From the NCBI GenBank assembly GCA_934045905.1, contig OW203768.1:21466770-21530769 (forward strand): DNA of 64,000 nt, given 5' to 3'. The notes below the pieces were generated by a model. That model was not told the origin of the DNA. It ran no database searches and worked only from the letters and a program-made list of their open reading frames with translations. Source of the stretch: Leuctra nigra. Taxonomy: Eukaryota > Arthropoda > Insecta > Plecoptera > Leuctridae. Shown here one piece after another: positions 20,609 to 31,904 of this stretch. Positions within the stretch are counted from its first letter, which is position 1. Every line of letters begins with the position of its first letter. The position numbers were made by a program, and so were the translations under genes.

Positions 20609-23600
20609 AGATTGGTATAAGCTATGTATACGAACAAACATGTTATCTCGAAGGTTATAATGCCTATTATAAAATTCGAGAAAACAGAAGGGGTGGAGGA
20701 ATTGTTATTTTTGTCAAAGATGTACACACATTCAGGGAACAAGATTATGTTTTTCATAGTTGTGAATCCATTTCAGGTCTAATAACTTTTAACTATTCGA
20801 AAATTGAATTTCAATTCTTGGCTATATATCGGCCGCCGAGTTACAGCAGAGTTCAATTTATAAAGGAGTGTGAGGTGTTTTTTGAAGAGAGTGAGGGACG
20901 ATGTGTCAATAGTATATACATTGGTGATGTAAATATAAATGTATTAGATGAAGAAGATAGTGTTGTCGAACTATATGAAAATAATCTTGCTGGGCACGGA
21001 TACATGAAATGCATAAATAAGGTTACAAGAGAAGAGTTTAGAGAGAATCAGTTAACTGTATCATGTATTGACCACATCTACATAAAGTGTAAATTCACTG
21101 AGTTCAGATCTGCCATTGTGACTACCAAACTATCAGACCATTACATGATTTTGACACATTTAATTGTAAATAAATTTGCGAAAACAGATCAATGTAATCG
21201 AACAATTTGTAAACAACATACTTTAATTAATGAAAAATTACTCAAAAAAAGTTTAAGCGGAATTGATTGGTATGAATTTCTGAGTATTGATAATGACGTA
21301 GCTATAATTGAACAAGTGCAGAAAACCTTTGCGAGAGAATACGATAAGGCCAGAACTCAACGAGTGAAGGTAATGAAAAAGAGGGAAAGGAAGGACTGGA
21401 TTACTCCCGATTTATTTGAAGATATGATGAAACGGGATCGCTTATTCAAAAAGTGGAAAAGATGTGGAAGCACTCATCCAGACAAACCTAAATTAAGATC
21501 AGAATACAATAAGTTTCGTAATAATTTGAATAAATCTATAAATCGAAGGAAATTTAAATATTACAGCAACTTAATTCAAAAGTCAAAGGGGAATTTAAAA
21601 GTAACTTGGGAAATCATTAATAACTTTATGGGTCAGAGCAAGAAACACACAGTTGATGAGGTGATCCACAGATATTTGGGTAAGACGTTGGACGACGAGA
21701 CAATATGTAACAATTTTGCAAAAACATTTATTGATGAAATCGAAATACTTAAAATCAACTGCCCAGTAAATTTGCTAATCAACACTCAGAATGTACCGTG
21801 CCTACAATCAATGTATTTCAGACCTATTAAAGAAAACGAAGTACAAAAGTATATAAATGAAATGGATAATCGTAAGGGTCCGGGTAGTGATGGTATCCGC
21901 GTGGTTGACTTGAAACTTGTGTCTGAAAAACTATCCCCTGTTATAACCAAATATATCAATCTCAGTCTCAAGGCGGGTAACGTACCGCAAGTTATGAAAT
22001 CATCAATAATTGAACCAACATACAAAAAAGGTAACTACTTGAAATTTGGAAATTACAGACCAATTGCAAAACTGCCTATAATAGAGAAAGTAATGGAGAA
22101 ATGTGTAGCATCCAGGTTAGTTGAATATCTCGAAGAATTTAAAATAATTTCGGATAATCAGTACGGATTTAGAAAGGGTAAAAGTACATCGGATCTTTTT
22201 CTGTCACTATGTGATGATATTAATAATAATTTAAATAATATAAACCATATTCTGGCTTTATTCATAGATCTATCCAAAGCTTTCGATACGATAAACCATA
22301 TTAAACTCATTGAAACGTTAGAAAATATCGGTATCAGAGGGAATTTGCTATCTTGGTTCATTAGTTACCTCAGGGACAGAGAATTTTTCGTAAATATAGG
22401 ATCAAGTAGAAGTGAAACAAAGTCATGCAACATTGGTGTTCCGCAAGGTTCGGTTTTAGGACCTACCTTATTCTTGATATACATTAATAACGTCGTAAAG
22501 ATCATAAAAAATTGTGCGATATATCTATATGCGGATGACATTTTACTTCTATCTTCTCATAAATCTTTGAAAACAGTTAATGATAACTTGCAAGAAGATT
22601 TATTAGATAATATTTTGAAATGGACCCACGATAAAGAACTAACCATAAATGCCGATAAAACTAAACTGATGCACATATGTTCACCATTCAACTCAGACAG
22701 GAATCATGAAGTTAGAGTTATTTGTCACTCCCATGAGTGCTTGCATCTGTGTCCTGTCCAGGCGAATTGTCAATGTCCAACAGCTGAAAGTGTGCAACAA
22801 ATTAAATATCTTGGGATAACATTAGACAAAAACTTCACTTGGAGACCCCAAATATCTTCCATATGTAAGAAACTTCGCAGATGCGTTTACATAATGTACA
22901 ACTTAAAATATATCTTGCCATTTAATATCTTGCGCTCAGTTTACTTTGCCATGGTTGAATCAATTATAGGTTATGGTCTAGTTGCGTGGGGTAACGCATC
23001 ACAAACATATGTCCAGCAGGTATACACTCTGCAGAGAAGAATTTTATTGAACATGATCCCTGCAATTAAGTTAGACATAATTAAAAATGATTATAATATT
23101 TTCAATTTTTGTCGCACGTTGCCAATAACATTACTTTTTGAATTTAAACTCCTGATAAATTTTTATTTTTCTAATAACTTTAAAATAATAGAGACAACTG
23201 CTACACATACTAGAGCTAGGTGTGTAGGCGTTTACAAAATTCCGCGATATAATAATAAACATGGACAGCGTCAACTCCAATATATAATTCCAACATTATT
23301 TAACGAACTCCCGATTTATTTAAGGAACACTGAAAAATATATTATTTTGAAATACGAACTTAAAAAATATTTGGCCCACAAACTAGAAAAAATTTACACA
23401 ACTGATTGATCGGTACCCCACGCACTTTGAAATATATCTGTGCATTGTTTTCCCCTTTGTGTATTCTTCCTTGTAATATAATATGTAATATAGTGTAAAA
23501 TATTTAATCATGTCGGAAAACCTATTATTATTTGTTAACTCCGCAGTTAAACTGGCGTCCTGATGCCAGTTTTGCGGTGATTGTGAGCGACAATTCTTTA

Positions 23601-23680
23601 TTTCTTGTACTTATGTTTTTTATTAGTGTATTTTCTGTTTACCTTGTGTACAACCAATAAAGAATATTGTAAAAAAAAAA
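20609..23680 (+). mobile_element. Non-LTR retrotransposon 2, 5' truncated, with poly(A) tail
   Basis: The element runs from the point where the endonuclease frame opens to a poly(A) run at 23671-23680, with AATAAA at 23656-23661. The 8-bp ATATATGT occurs directly before 20609 and directly after the tail (23681-23688), a plausible target-site duplication. The truncation point and the first open codon coincide. This is a second lineage, clearly different in sequence from the element on the opposite strand at 17.9-20.1 kb. Confidence 0.85.
20611..23409 (+). CDS. Endonuclease-reverse transcriptase of non-LTR retrotransposon 2 (N-terminus truncated)
   Basis: The frame is open from 20611 to the stop at 23407-23409, about 932 codons. 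It begins inside an apurinic-like endonuclease domain: RRGGGIVIFVKD, then LAIYRPPS (near 20818), IYIGDVNIN (near 20920) and the LSDHY catalytic motif at 21130-21144. Only the first tens of residues of the endonuclease seem lost. Reverse transcriptase follows: KGPGSDGIRV, NYRPIAKLPI, NQYGFRKGKSTSDL, FIDLSKAFDTINH, IGVPQGSVLGP, the catalytic YADD at 22528-22539, and KYLGITLDKNFTW. A His/Cys-rich segment (HECLHLCPVQANCQC) lies between the palm and KYLG, as in many CR1/Jockey-type proteins. No stop or frameshift interrupts the frame, suggesting a recent insertion. Confidence 0.93.
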   Translation: MGISYVYEQTCYLEGYNAYYKIRENRRGGGIVIFVKDVHTFREQDYVFHSCESISGLITFNYSKIEFQFLAIYRPPSYSRVQFIKECEVFFEESEGRCVNSIYIGDVNINVLDEEDSVVELYENNLAGHGYMKCINKVTREEFRENQLTVSCIDHIYIKCKFTEFRSAIVTTKLSDHYMILTHLIVNKFAKTDQCNRTICKQHTLINEKLLKKSLSGIDWYEFLSIDNDVAIIEQVQKTFAREYDKARTQRVKVMKKRERKDWITPDLFEDMMKRDRLFKKWKRCGSTHPDKPKLRSEYNKFRNNLNKSINRRKFKYYSNLIQKSKGNLKVTWEIINNFMGQSKKHTVDEVIHRYLGKTLDDETICNNFAKTFIDEIEILKINCPVNLLINTQNVPCLQSMYFRPIKENEVQKYINEMDNRKGPGSDGIRVVDLKLVSEKLSPVITKYINLSLKAGNVPQVMKSSIIEPTYKKGNYLKFGNYRPIAKLPIIEKVMEKCVASRLVEYLEEFKIISDNQYGFRKGKSTSDLFLSLCDDINNNLNNINHILALFIDLSKAFDTINHIKLIETLENIGIRGNLLSWFISYLRDREFFVNIGSSRSETKSCNIGVPQGSVLGPTLFLIYINNVVKIIKNCAIYLYADDILLLSSHKSLKTVNDNLQEDLLDNILKWTHDKELTINADKTKLMHICSPFNSDRNHEVRVICHSHECLHLCPVQANCQCPTAESVQQIKYLGITLDKNFTWRPQISSICKKLRRCVYIMYNLKYILPFNILRSVYFAMVESIIGYGLVAWGNASQTYVQQVYTLQRRILLNMIPAIKLDIIKNDYNIFNFCRTLPITLLFEFKLLINFYFSNNFKIIETTATHTRARCVGVYKIPRYNNKHGQRQLQYIIPTLFNELPIYLRNTEKYIILKYELKKYLAHKLEKIYTTD

Positions 23681-23689
23681 ATATATGTT

Positions 23690-24000
23690 GGGTTGCGTTC
23701 CTTACTAATTGGCCATGACTGCTTCCTTCCCACCGTCCATGCTTACTTATTCTTCACCATCATCGTCTCATGCGTTAATAAGCGAGCACAAGTATTTTGC
23801 AGACATCTTACCGAAATTGCGTAAATAATACCGTAGCTAGATAATATCGAATTTACTCTCCGCTTTTTGATCATGACCGAAGAGCAGAGAGGCAAAGACT
23901 TTTGAAAAATACCAAAATCGAACAAATTCCCTTCGGGACATTTCATACAAAATAACATTGCATTTTAAAATGTTAATTTGTATGTTTGCAAGAAATCAAC
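23690..24000 (+). repeat. SINE tail fragment followed by CTAG-end repeat fragment
   Basis: About 23690-23765 carries SINE words (CTAATTGGCCATGACTGC, CCTTCCCACCGTCCAT, TTCACCATCATCGTC). It is followed by GCGTTAATAAGCGAGCACAAG, the end block of the CTAG-end family, and decayed interior to about 24000. Confidence 0.5.
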
Positions 24001-24028
24001 CCAGAAAAGATGCGGCAATATGAGTTGT

Positions 24029-24047
24029 GGGGGGGGGGGGGGGGGGG
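24029..24047 (+). repeat. Homopolymer of 19 G
   Basis: A continuous run of G, followed by GGAGG. It is one of at least seven G or C runs of 19 or more in the window. Length in the read data may be unreliable. Confidence 0.8.
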
Positions 24048-24059
24048 AGGAGGGGACCA

Positions 24060-26379
24060 CAATTTATTTTGGCAGGGGCCCTTGGTCTCTAGTTATGCCT
24101 TTGTATAACGAGAACAATGAGACCACTAACCAGTCTGTAGAATGATATTTGCTGAAACATTGAAACATTCCCATTGATACGGAAAAAATTTGAAATGAAA
24201 ATTTTGGAGGTGAAACCTAGTGAAACAGCTGTCACGGGAGTTGTAGAATCACTTTTATATTGAGGTCTTTTATAATTACCTCCTCACAACTTTGGGTGAA
24301 GTTGTTGGCCAATATCTTGAAATCGGTTTTTCTAGTGATTAGTTAAAATAGGAAAAACTCAAGGATAGCACAAAACTCCTGATACGTAAATGGCCAATTG
24401 GAAGTCTAAGATTAGATTTAAAATTTTTATTTATTTAATGAAACTTGAGATGTTGCGGAACAAAGACATGGAATTATTTTTGTTGTGGGACGAACGGTTT
24501 TCAAGGAATTAATTAACAAAGTTCGATAGATTTCTTCTAATTTTAAAACAGGAAAATTGACAATGAAATCACAATTGATTTGGAATTAATTTTGGAAATA
24601 ACATCACAGGTCTGGGGTGCGATCACATAAAATGATAACTTTCTTGTCACGATGACAAGCACCGTAGAAGACCGTGAATAACATTGAGATGACAAGCTTG
24701 TCACCGTGACAAGAAAGTTATCATTTTATGTAATCCCACCCCAGGTTCTTCTTACAGGCCGTTTTTCCAGCAAAAATGTCCCATGATATTTGAATTTGAT
24801 TTGATGTATTCATGAAAATTTTAGATGTATTTACTAGAATAAAATTTCACAAGACAATTCCCTATTAAACACCACTTTTATTTCAATAAGTCCCCTACCA
24901 ACGTCTTCGCAATATCATGAATCTAAGTGAAGTGTCTCAGCGATCATCATCTCCAACCAGTGATTTCTAGTCTAATCCGCTCAGATTGCACATGCAGAGT
25001 TGCTAAATCTGAACAGCCGAGTTCAAGATTCCGACAGCTCTTGATTGATTTATAATCCTATCAATTACGATAACGATTATTAATAAATCAAACAGCACCT
25101 TCAATTCAATCAGATTTCAATCTTAGAAAATACCACAGCCATCATCGCCAATAAAACAATTAAAATTGGGTCGATTTGATAAAAAGATGTGCTCATTAAA
25201 GGGAGATAATCTTATCGTGTCATTCTCTCATAATCAATCAATTAATTCGGTAATTATCCACGCATTAGATTTAGAAACGATTACCTGAAGCATATGAGTG
25301 TGCGTAATAGAAAAACCTCGACTTATCTCTTATCAGTTAGTTGACCTTTTAACTCATGACACATGTTCAATGAGATAAAGAAAATGAAGTTGTGTAAAGT
25401 GAAGGAAATATAATCGGTAAACCCTCCATTCACCCCTTCCACGTTTGAAGTACCGGTCAAGGAGGGAGGGCAAATAACCTAAATGCAATGAGAGTTGGGA
25501 GGAGAGTTAACCTTATATCTTTCCATCACTGTACAGGTACGTTATTAAATAGTTGATTTGGATTTTATTTAATTCGTTCATTGGCATTAACTCTAATATG
25601 TTAATTTTTGGAACTTTCTGGCTTATTAATTCTGCATTGCGTATTACATAAGAAGCATATTGTTGTACTTGTCAGGTTTTCCTGCAATCTGGTAAAATGC
25701 AGCCTCTCGGCGAAGAATTTGATCTTGGTCCATTACGTTACTACGAGACGGCGGCGCGCTTTGTCATTACACATCAACGCAGAGTTTCCAATCCCTAACA
25801 GAAAGCGTTTATCAATGTTTAAATACAGTAATCAAGTCGGTATAAATGTAATTCGATGAATCATAATACTTATTGGGGATAAAATGAGCGATTGATTCGG
25901 TTATCTGCTCAATTGACTCAGTTCTGTCTCGTTTTGTTTTATTAAAGTCCTATTGAAGCATTGCCAAAGAAGATAAATGTCATAAATCGGCTAAATCGGT
26001 TTAAAATTTCTGAAATTGTAGACTTGAACATATTTAGTTTGTTAGCCTTGACTTCATTTGACCGATTATTCCCATAGCTACTGTGTTGGTTTTCGGAAAG
26101 AAAAAGTAGAAATGTTCTGAACTAACGAAAGAAACTAACGCCATTGTGTAGTGTTCGGTGTTGAAACGGATTGTTTTTCTAATTTGATGGGTCCGTGGGT
26201 GTCATCTATAATAATCGATGACAAAACATCAATCATTAACTCGAATCATCACATTATATCTAATTATCAATCCATCCAATACTTGATTAAATCTTACCAC
26301 GTGTCATCTGAACCCAAGGTCAATACTTCCTTTAATCCTTTTGTAGCTATTTCTTGAGTGGAAATACTTGACTTACAAG
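24060..26379. other. AT-rich intergenic sequence
   Basis: Apart from the small foldback at 24612-24744 no gene or repeat is recognised. An open frame near 25608-25859 has no known domain. Confidence 0.35.
24612..24744. mobile_element. 133-bp MITE with CTGGGGTG termini
   Basis: The ends are inverted repeats of about 40 bp: CTGGGGTGCGATCACATAAA on the left and CTGGGGTGGGATTACATAAA when the right end is reverse-complemented. They continue through ATGATAACTTTCTTGTCAC. The centre is short and has no coding potential. The family of the helper is unknown. Confidence 0.8.
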
Positions 26380-26650
26380 GAAAACGCTCTGTGCAAAGCC
26401 CGTAAAAAGTCAATAACTCTTGATGTTTTTGACAAATTGATCCGTCAAAAAATTCAAAATTGTTTGTCCCAATGATCTCACAAAATTTGAAGTTAATGTC
26501 AACGATTCAATTTTCAATTTTCAACCATTCAACTTTGTTCAAAACGTATATCTACAAGAGACAGCCCTTATGGCATTAGTGTGTGTGCAACATTTCAGAT
26601 CGATTGTTTTATTTGTAGGCAATGTTACCTGAGCATTGCCTACAAATAAA
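26380..26650 (+). repeat. CTAG-end repeat fragment ending in a hairpin
   Basis: GGAAAACGCTCTGTGCAAAG, then AACTCTTGATG, TTGAAGTTAATG and GTGTGTGCAACATTTCAGATCG follow the family order. At about 26605-26650 the copy runs into a hairpin with arms TTTTATTTGTAGGCAATG and complement separated by 8 bases. Confidence 0.55.
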
Positions 26651-26659
26651 ACAAAAATA

Positions 26660-27299
26660 CCATACCGTGACACTCCCTTCTAAATATCATATTTACATCT
26701 GCAACCGCGAATAAAAGCTAAAAAGTCCCTTTTCACATTTGCGTCCAGTTTGGACACATAATTTGGTACTATTATTTCTTATATCGCCTCAAAGCTGACT
26801 CTACTATTTATCAGTTTGTAAATTATTTTAATGTTTTAAAGTTTTTACGACATTTAGGAAATCTCTAGAATTACCTCCTGTGAGGCCAACCCAATTGTCA
26901 TAATCATACATCAATCAATTCATGACTATTCCAACATTCTTCGTGCTATTTTGTTTATGTTTAAGAAGGATCAGTTTAGTTAGCTCGTTGAGTTGTATTG
27001 ACATTAGCAATCTAATGATTAGTATGATGGATTATGATTAATCGGTTTTATTTATGATTTATGGTGATTTATATCTCTTAAATGTGAATTTTATAGAAGA
27101 GTTGTAAAATACGAAAGCAAACCCCCACAAAGACCATTTTCATCAATTTGAAAATTATGTATACCTTACTCATTCTGTACCACAAAGGTATAAGGGTTGA
27201 AGTCTTTTTTCTCGATTTTGCGTTGCACACTTTTAGAGTAATCCACGTTCTATCACTTGCCTTTTAACTGATTATAACAAATACAGTTATATTGAAGTA
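26660..27299. other. AT-rich sequence, nothing recognised
   Basis: No coding or repeat structure could be supported. Confidence 0.35.
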
Positions 27300-28362
27300 C
27301 TAGGAAAACGCTCAGTGTAACGCGTTGATGAGCGAGCACAGAACATGCAACATCCCCATAGTAACGATGCACGACACGGCACAAGACGATTTTCTCTGCA
27401 ATTTTTCAATCTCCATAATACTCTGGATGAATAACAGATCCATTGTGTCGTGAAGTCTTACCTACATACCTTCTCCAGAAATCTCTTGTGACATCCCATA
27501 CTAAACTCGTAAAATTACAATTAATACTTGACTGATTGGGCTTACAATATGTAAAATTTTATATTAAGTTGGTCTTGATCACCATGCAAAATTTGAACTT
27601 AATGTGAACATTTTTATTGTCGACCAATCAGAAGACATTATTTAAACTTAAACCAATTAGAGGATTTGGCCTTCGTACTGCATCCGATTTTATGCGCTAG
27701 CTCAATAATGCTTTCATTTATTAGTTCATGATTTTACTGTACATTGTGGATAGCTTGGCTGCTCTACAGGCCTTGCCTTGGAACAGAAGCTTAAAGAAGG
27801 CAGGGATGACAATTTAGTATACATTTTTCAAGATTATGGAATAAAATGACCTTAAAATGACAAAACTTTTGAAAATAACGACAGATTTGACTGAAAATTG
27901 GCAAAAATATCTAAAATGTTGGTACCAATGACCACGCGAAGTTTCAAGTTGATCGGTAAATCTGTTCTAGTTTAAATGTCAAAAATCACATGAAAAATGG
28001 TTTTAAATTTTAACCAATAGGAGGATTTGGCTGAAACTTTTTATGATTGGGTACAATGTTGGTTGCAATGTTTTTGCTAAATTTCAAATTGATCGAAGCA
28101 CCCAATCGAAAGATAATTTTTTTTAAATTTGAACCAATCACGGGAGCCCATTCAAAAACGATCCCAGGGACCGCATAGATTACGTTCGTATGTGTACAAA
28201 ATTTCAGATCGATTGCTTGAGCGGTTTGACCTGGGCTGTGACCACAAAAAAAAAAAAAAAAAAAAAAAAAACACACAGAGAAAGTGCCATATATGGCACT
28301 TTCTCTGTGTGTTTGTTTGTTTTTTTATAAGAGTACCGTGGTGACGCTCGCTACGCTCGCTC
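27300..28362 (+). mobile_element. CTAG-end dispersed repeat, full-length copy
   Basis: It starts CTAGGAAAACGCTCAGTGTA at 27300 after an A and ends GTGACGCTCGCTACGCTCGCTCAA near 28362. The interior shows at least three degenerate repeats with the core CCAAT(C/A)xxAGGAT and GTTGGTxxxAATGACC..AAATTTxAAxTTGATCG. Near the right end an A run is followed by a 42-bp perfect palindrome around 28270-28311 (arms ACACACAGAGAAAGTGCCAT). The sister copy at 36180 has this block only once, so an inverted duplication happened here. Confidence 0.8.
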
Positions 28363-28595
28363 AATTATCTTGCACAATGACTCATGTCACCATACAAATA
28401 TGTTTGCGGATGGCCCCAGAAATACTGTTTTATGAATCACCTCAATAATCATTGAAATTGACTTCCGCCCTTCTACCTCGGAGATACAGAACATATGTCG
28501 ACAGTCGATCGACAAAATAACGAGAGATAATCTTTGACTCGACATCATTGTCGATCGATTTTGAAATTGTCAATGTTATTTAAGTTGTCGATGAA

Positions 28596-28652
28596 AATCC
28601 CGCGAAAAATGTTCCATTTGGTATACCAAATGGAACATTTTTTCGCGGGATT
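28596..28652. repeat. 57-bp near-perfect palindrome
   Basis: The arms begin AATCCCGCGAAAAATGTTCC and mirror around the centre GGTATACC with a single one-base indel. The loop is absent, so it can form a cruciform or a blunt hairpin transcript. It may be a minimal MITE. Confidence 0.85.
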
Positions 28653-28654
28653 CA

Positions 28655-29714
28655 AACAGAAGAACTATTTTCTATTTTCTACTATTATGGCAAACTTTTT
28701 CGCGAGATATTTTTTCGGTGATAAATAATGTTAACGGGTATTCCCAAATATACACAATACAACGGTTCCTCTCTTGTAAAGTACACACATCTTTTATAGA
28801 ACCTAAAGAAAAAACCATGTGAAATCGTTGAAATCAAAGCAAGTTATACATCTCGCTCCCCTGATTCTTGTATTGATGCCACAAAAGACGCCTTCATCTC
28901 CGCTATCTACGTCCTGAATATCTAGCATCTTGTCTCGAGAGTCAACACACGGAGCCAAGAATCACACTCTTATCAGACAACTTGTCAATTACAAGTGTAA
29001 TTGATACGTGTCTCCTTGTCAGAGCGAGGTATCAGTGAACAGGAGATAGATTATCATAAGTACGTAGTAATAGCGTGTACATCGATTACAAGAGTTTTAT
29101 TACTCTTTGCCGGGATTGATTGAGACGAGATGTTATAGCTGTCATAGGCGCCGGGAGGGGAATGGAGGGGGGAAATAGGGCCCCCAGGCGCGTAGGAAGG
29201 GGGTGGAAATTATCCCCCCCCCCCCCCCCCCCACTCGAGCAGTCTGACCTCCCATTCACCATACAAAATTAAGCTAAGTGTCCAAGAATTACTTCTATAT
29301 AATATTTAAATTTTAAAAAAACGCCCTGCGGGGCAAAAATAGGAAGTTATGTGTTGTAATTTGAGCAGTTCCAAGAATCGATTTTAAATGTTTATATTAG
29401 AAAAAATGCCCTGCGGGGCAACAATTGGAGGGTTTTTTGCTTCAGTTTGGAATCACTTTTAAATTGGTTTACATACTAAAAAACGCCTTGTGGGGCTAAA
29501 ACTGGGGACATCGCCCCCCCCCCCCCCCCCCCCCACCCCGTGATGAAAGTAGTTTCTACCCGCCTGAGGCCCCCTGGAAATCTGAAAAATGTGGTAAATA
29601 CATATTTTGTTTACGAAATTCGAAAGGTTTCAAAATTGTTTTAAAGTATCAGAAAAGTATTTTCTTCCTGACTGAGAATTTCTTCGTGGTTTCCCTAATT
29701 TGAGAGACAAATAC
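28655..29714. other. Mixed AT-rich sequence with three GCCCTGCGGGGC words and C tracts
   Basis: Poly-C runs lie at 29214-29232 (19 C) and 29514-29534 (21 C). Between them, three spaced copies of an A-tract plus GCCCTGCGGGGC (the third as GCCTTGTGGGGC) occur at about 29325, 29408 and 29485, giving a loose ~80-bp tandem. The same word occurs inside the hAT-type element at 16677. No gene is seen. Confidence 0.45.
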
Positions 29715-29805
29715 TGGGAAGGTTCCGTATTGATAGGTCCCGACCGGCTTCTTCCCACCATCCATCCATATTCCTCATAATCTCTGGAGTCGGTGAAGTC
29801 AAAGA
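29715..29805 (+). repeat. SINE fragment
   Basis: Words CTGGGAAGGTTCCG, ATTGATAGGTCCCGACCGG and CTTCCCACCATCCATCC match the tail of the tRNA-headed SINE family. Confidence 0.6.
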
Positions 29806-30344
29806 TAAACCCAATTTAACATTGCCAGGTATAGGGCGGCCCATGCTATAGAGCGGGTTCATCTTTGCCTGTCACCGACCGTATCACAATAATAGTTCAT
29901 CAGTCGCAATTACCCTAGTTGTAGAACAGTGTGATGGTAAACACCATCAAAATAACGTAACGGATTTATTTTATTTGGATTTTTAGATTTTTGCTGGCAT
30001 TTTTACATAGAGTGTTTTTATGGGGTTTCTAACGAAACACCTTGTTTAAATATAAAGCAATCACTTGAAGTGTCATGCAACATTATCAAGGTGTTGAATT
30101 CTGTTCTGATTGTGTTATCCAGTAAGACATCTGTGTTCAACTTAGCATTGAACATCATCACTTGAATAATTGAAACGCAACAAGAACATGCATCAAGATA
30201 TTATAATTTGCTATAACCATGAATTATTTGTCTTATAGAATAGTTGAGTAGTCTGGTCTTGATGACCTTGCAAAACCTCAAGTTGATTGAATCATTTTGA
30301 CTCTTCGTAACCAATCAGAAATATATGTTATTCTTATATTTACA

Positions 30345-30648
30345 GGGACTGGAACCGAAATGAATATCGGTTCCGGTTCCGGTTCCGGTTCCAAAGTGTT
30401 TTAAATAATGCTTCCGATTCCGGTCCATTTTGGTTCCATAAGGGTTCCAATAGGTTCTATTAAATTCAGACAATAAATGCTTTTTTTTAATCGCCTTTTG
30501 GGAACTTATAGAACTAGTGGAACCCAAATAATGTTTATAAATATAATATTAATAAGGGTTCCGGTTCCACCTAAATAATTAATATGGGTTCCGCTTCCTA
30601 TAAAAATAACGGTTCTTTTCGGTTCCAGCCGGTTCTGGTTCCAGTCCC
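30345..30648. mobile_element. 304-bp MITE with GGGACTGGAACC termini
   Basis: The inverted ends are GGGACTGGAACCGAAA and complement (…GGTTCTGGTTCCAGTCCC). The interior is crowded with GGTTCC/GGAACC words, including four tandem GGTTCC at about 30371-30394, in both orientations. This subterminal-repeat style is seen in hAT-type elements. No 8-bp duplication is obvious because another element abuts directly at 30651. Confidence 0.75.
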
Positions 30649-30650
30649 AT

Positions 30651-30778
30651 GGGCAGCTATTCTATAACTTTAAAATTCCGGATTCCACCCGAATACGATT
30701 CGGTGCAATGCTAATCCAAATGGCCGTGAATCGTGTGCGGGCCGAATCCGGAATCTCAAAGTTTTAGAATAGTTGCCC
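30651..30778. mobile_element. 128-bp MITE with GGGCARCTATTCTA termini
   Basis: The ends GGGCAGCTATTCTATAACTT and, in reverse, GGGCAACTATTCTAAAACTT are inverted repeats of about 35 bp extending through the ATTCCGGATTC block. It lies two bases from the previous MITE. Its end resembles that of the element nested at 55165-55858 (GGGTGGCTATTCTCGA). Confidence 0.75.
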
Positions 30779-31034
30779 TGATATTGAAAACGCAATCATT
30801 CCAGTCTGAATTCATTTCAGATCAATGTTATGCTTATGCCAGTGAAATAATTTCAGACAGAAATGATTGCTATAGATCGTTATAGAATTAGGGCTTTGTA
30901 TCACACCAAGCAAAGCGAAAAGCAAAAAATAATATCAAAGCCAAAAATTGACATTGACAAGAGATTGACAGGCCGTGGATTTCCTATAAAATCAAAACAA
31001 TGACTAGCTTTTAATGATTCATGACTATATTATT

Positions 31035-31286
31035 ATTAAAACAATTCAAAGTTTAGAGATATTGCGTCATGTTTTATGTAAAATTATGTATATTTCTGTC
31101 AAAAGTTTCGATTTTCATATCAAAACCTTAATACCTATCCTAATCAAAATTATGTATATATATTTTTAATCAATTTTTTTTATTTTTGAAGAAGATTTTG
31201 ATATTAAATTTGAAACTGTAATAAATATTATAATATTTATATAAAACATGACGTATTATCCCAAAACTTTGAATTGCTTTAATGAT
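31035..31286. mobile_element. Foldback element of about 250 bp
   Basis: Left words TTAAAACAATTCAAAGTTT and GCGTCATGTTTTAT recur inverted on the right as ATAAAACATGACG and AAAACTTTGAATTGCTTTAA. The centre is AT-rich and non-coding. The boundaries are approximate. Confidence 0.6.
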
Positions 31287-31904
31287 TATTCATCGGATTG
31301 CATTCCTAATGGGTGATTGTTGCCCTCCGTATAGATTTCATCCATCAGTCATCATAACCAAGAGAAAGTTTACTTTCAGTATGGTCACTGAAATGCACAT
31401 TTAGTTTTTTTATAGTTTAAAACGAATTATGGATCAAATGTATTTTGTATAATTAATTCACTTTCGGGGGATATTCAAGCAAATTCGCTGCGTTTAGCTA
31501 AGCATTCGTAACAATAACAAACATATTTACCTACAGATAAACAATTTTTAAGATAAAGTAAACTGTGTTATTTACGATGATTTTGAACATGTGTTCTCAC
31601 TGATCAAGGGTTGGTTAATTCCCCCCCTCCCCCCCCCCCCATTCACCCCTCCAGTTTGAAATGTTACTATGTTTACAAAACATAACTTGAGCCAGTCTCC
31701 GCTCAAGTCTCGGGTTCGACATCCGTGGATGTCGATCATGATTATAGTTCACTTTGATTCTCACATTCCACATGATCCAGAGATCACTCATCTATTTTGA
31801 ACATGGAAAATTCGCAAAGCATCTTTTTCAGGGACAACACGCTCAAACTCAAAATCGTCACCAAAATGACTATACTAAAAGGTAAACATGGTGATAATAT
31901 TTCC

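Noticed and set aside
28010..28364. Open frames containing long Phe or Lys runs near 28.2 kb and 36.9 kb
   Set aside because: They translate the A/T runs and ends of the dispersed repeat and recur with each copy.
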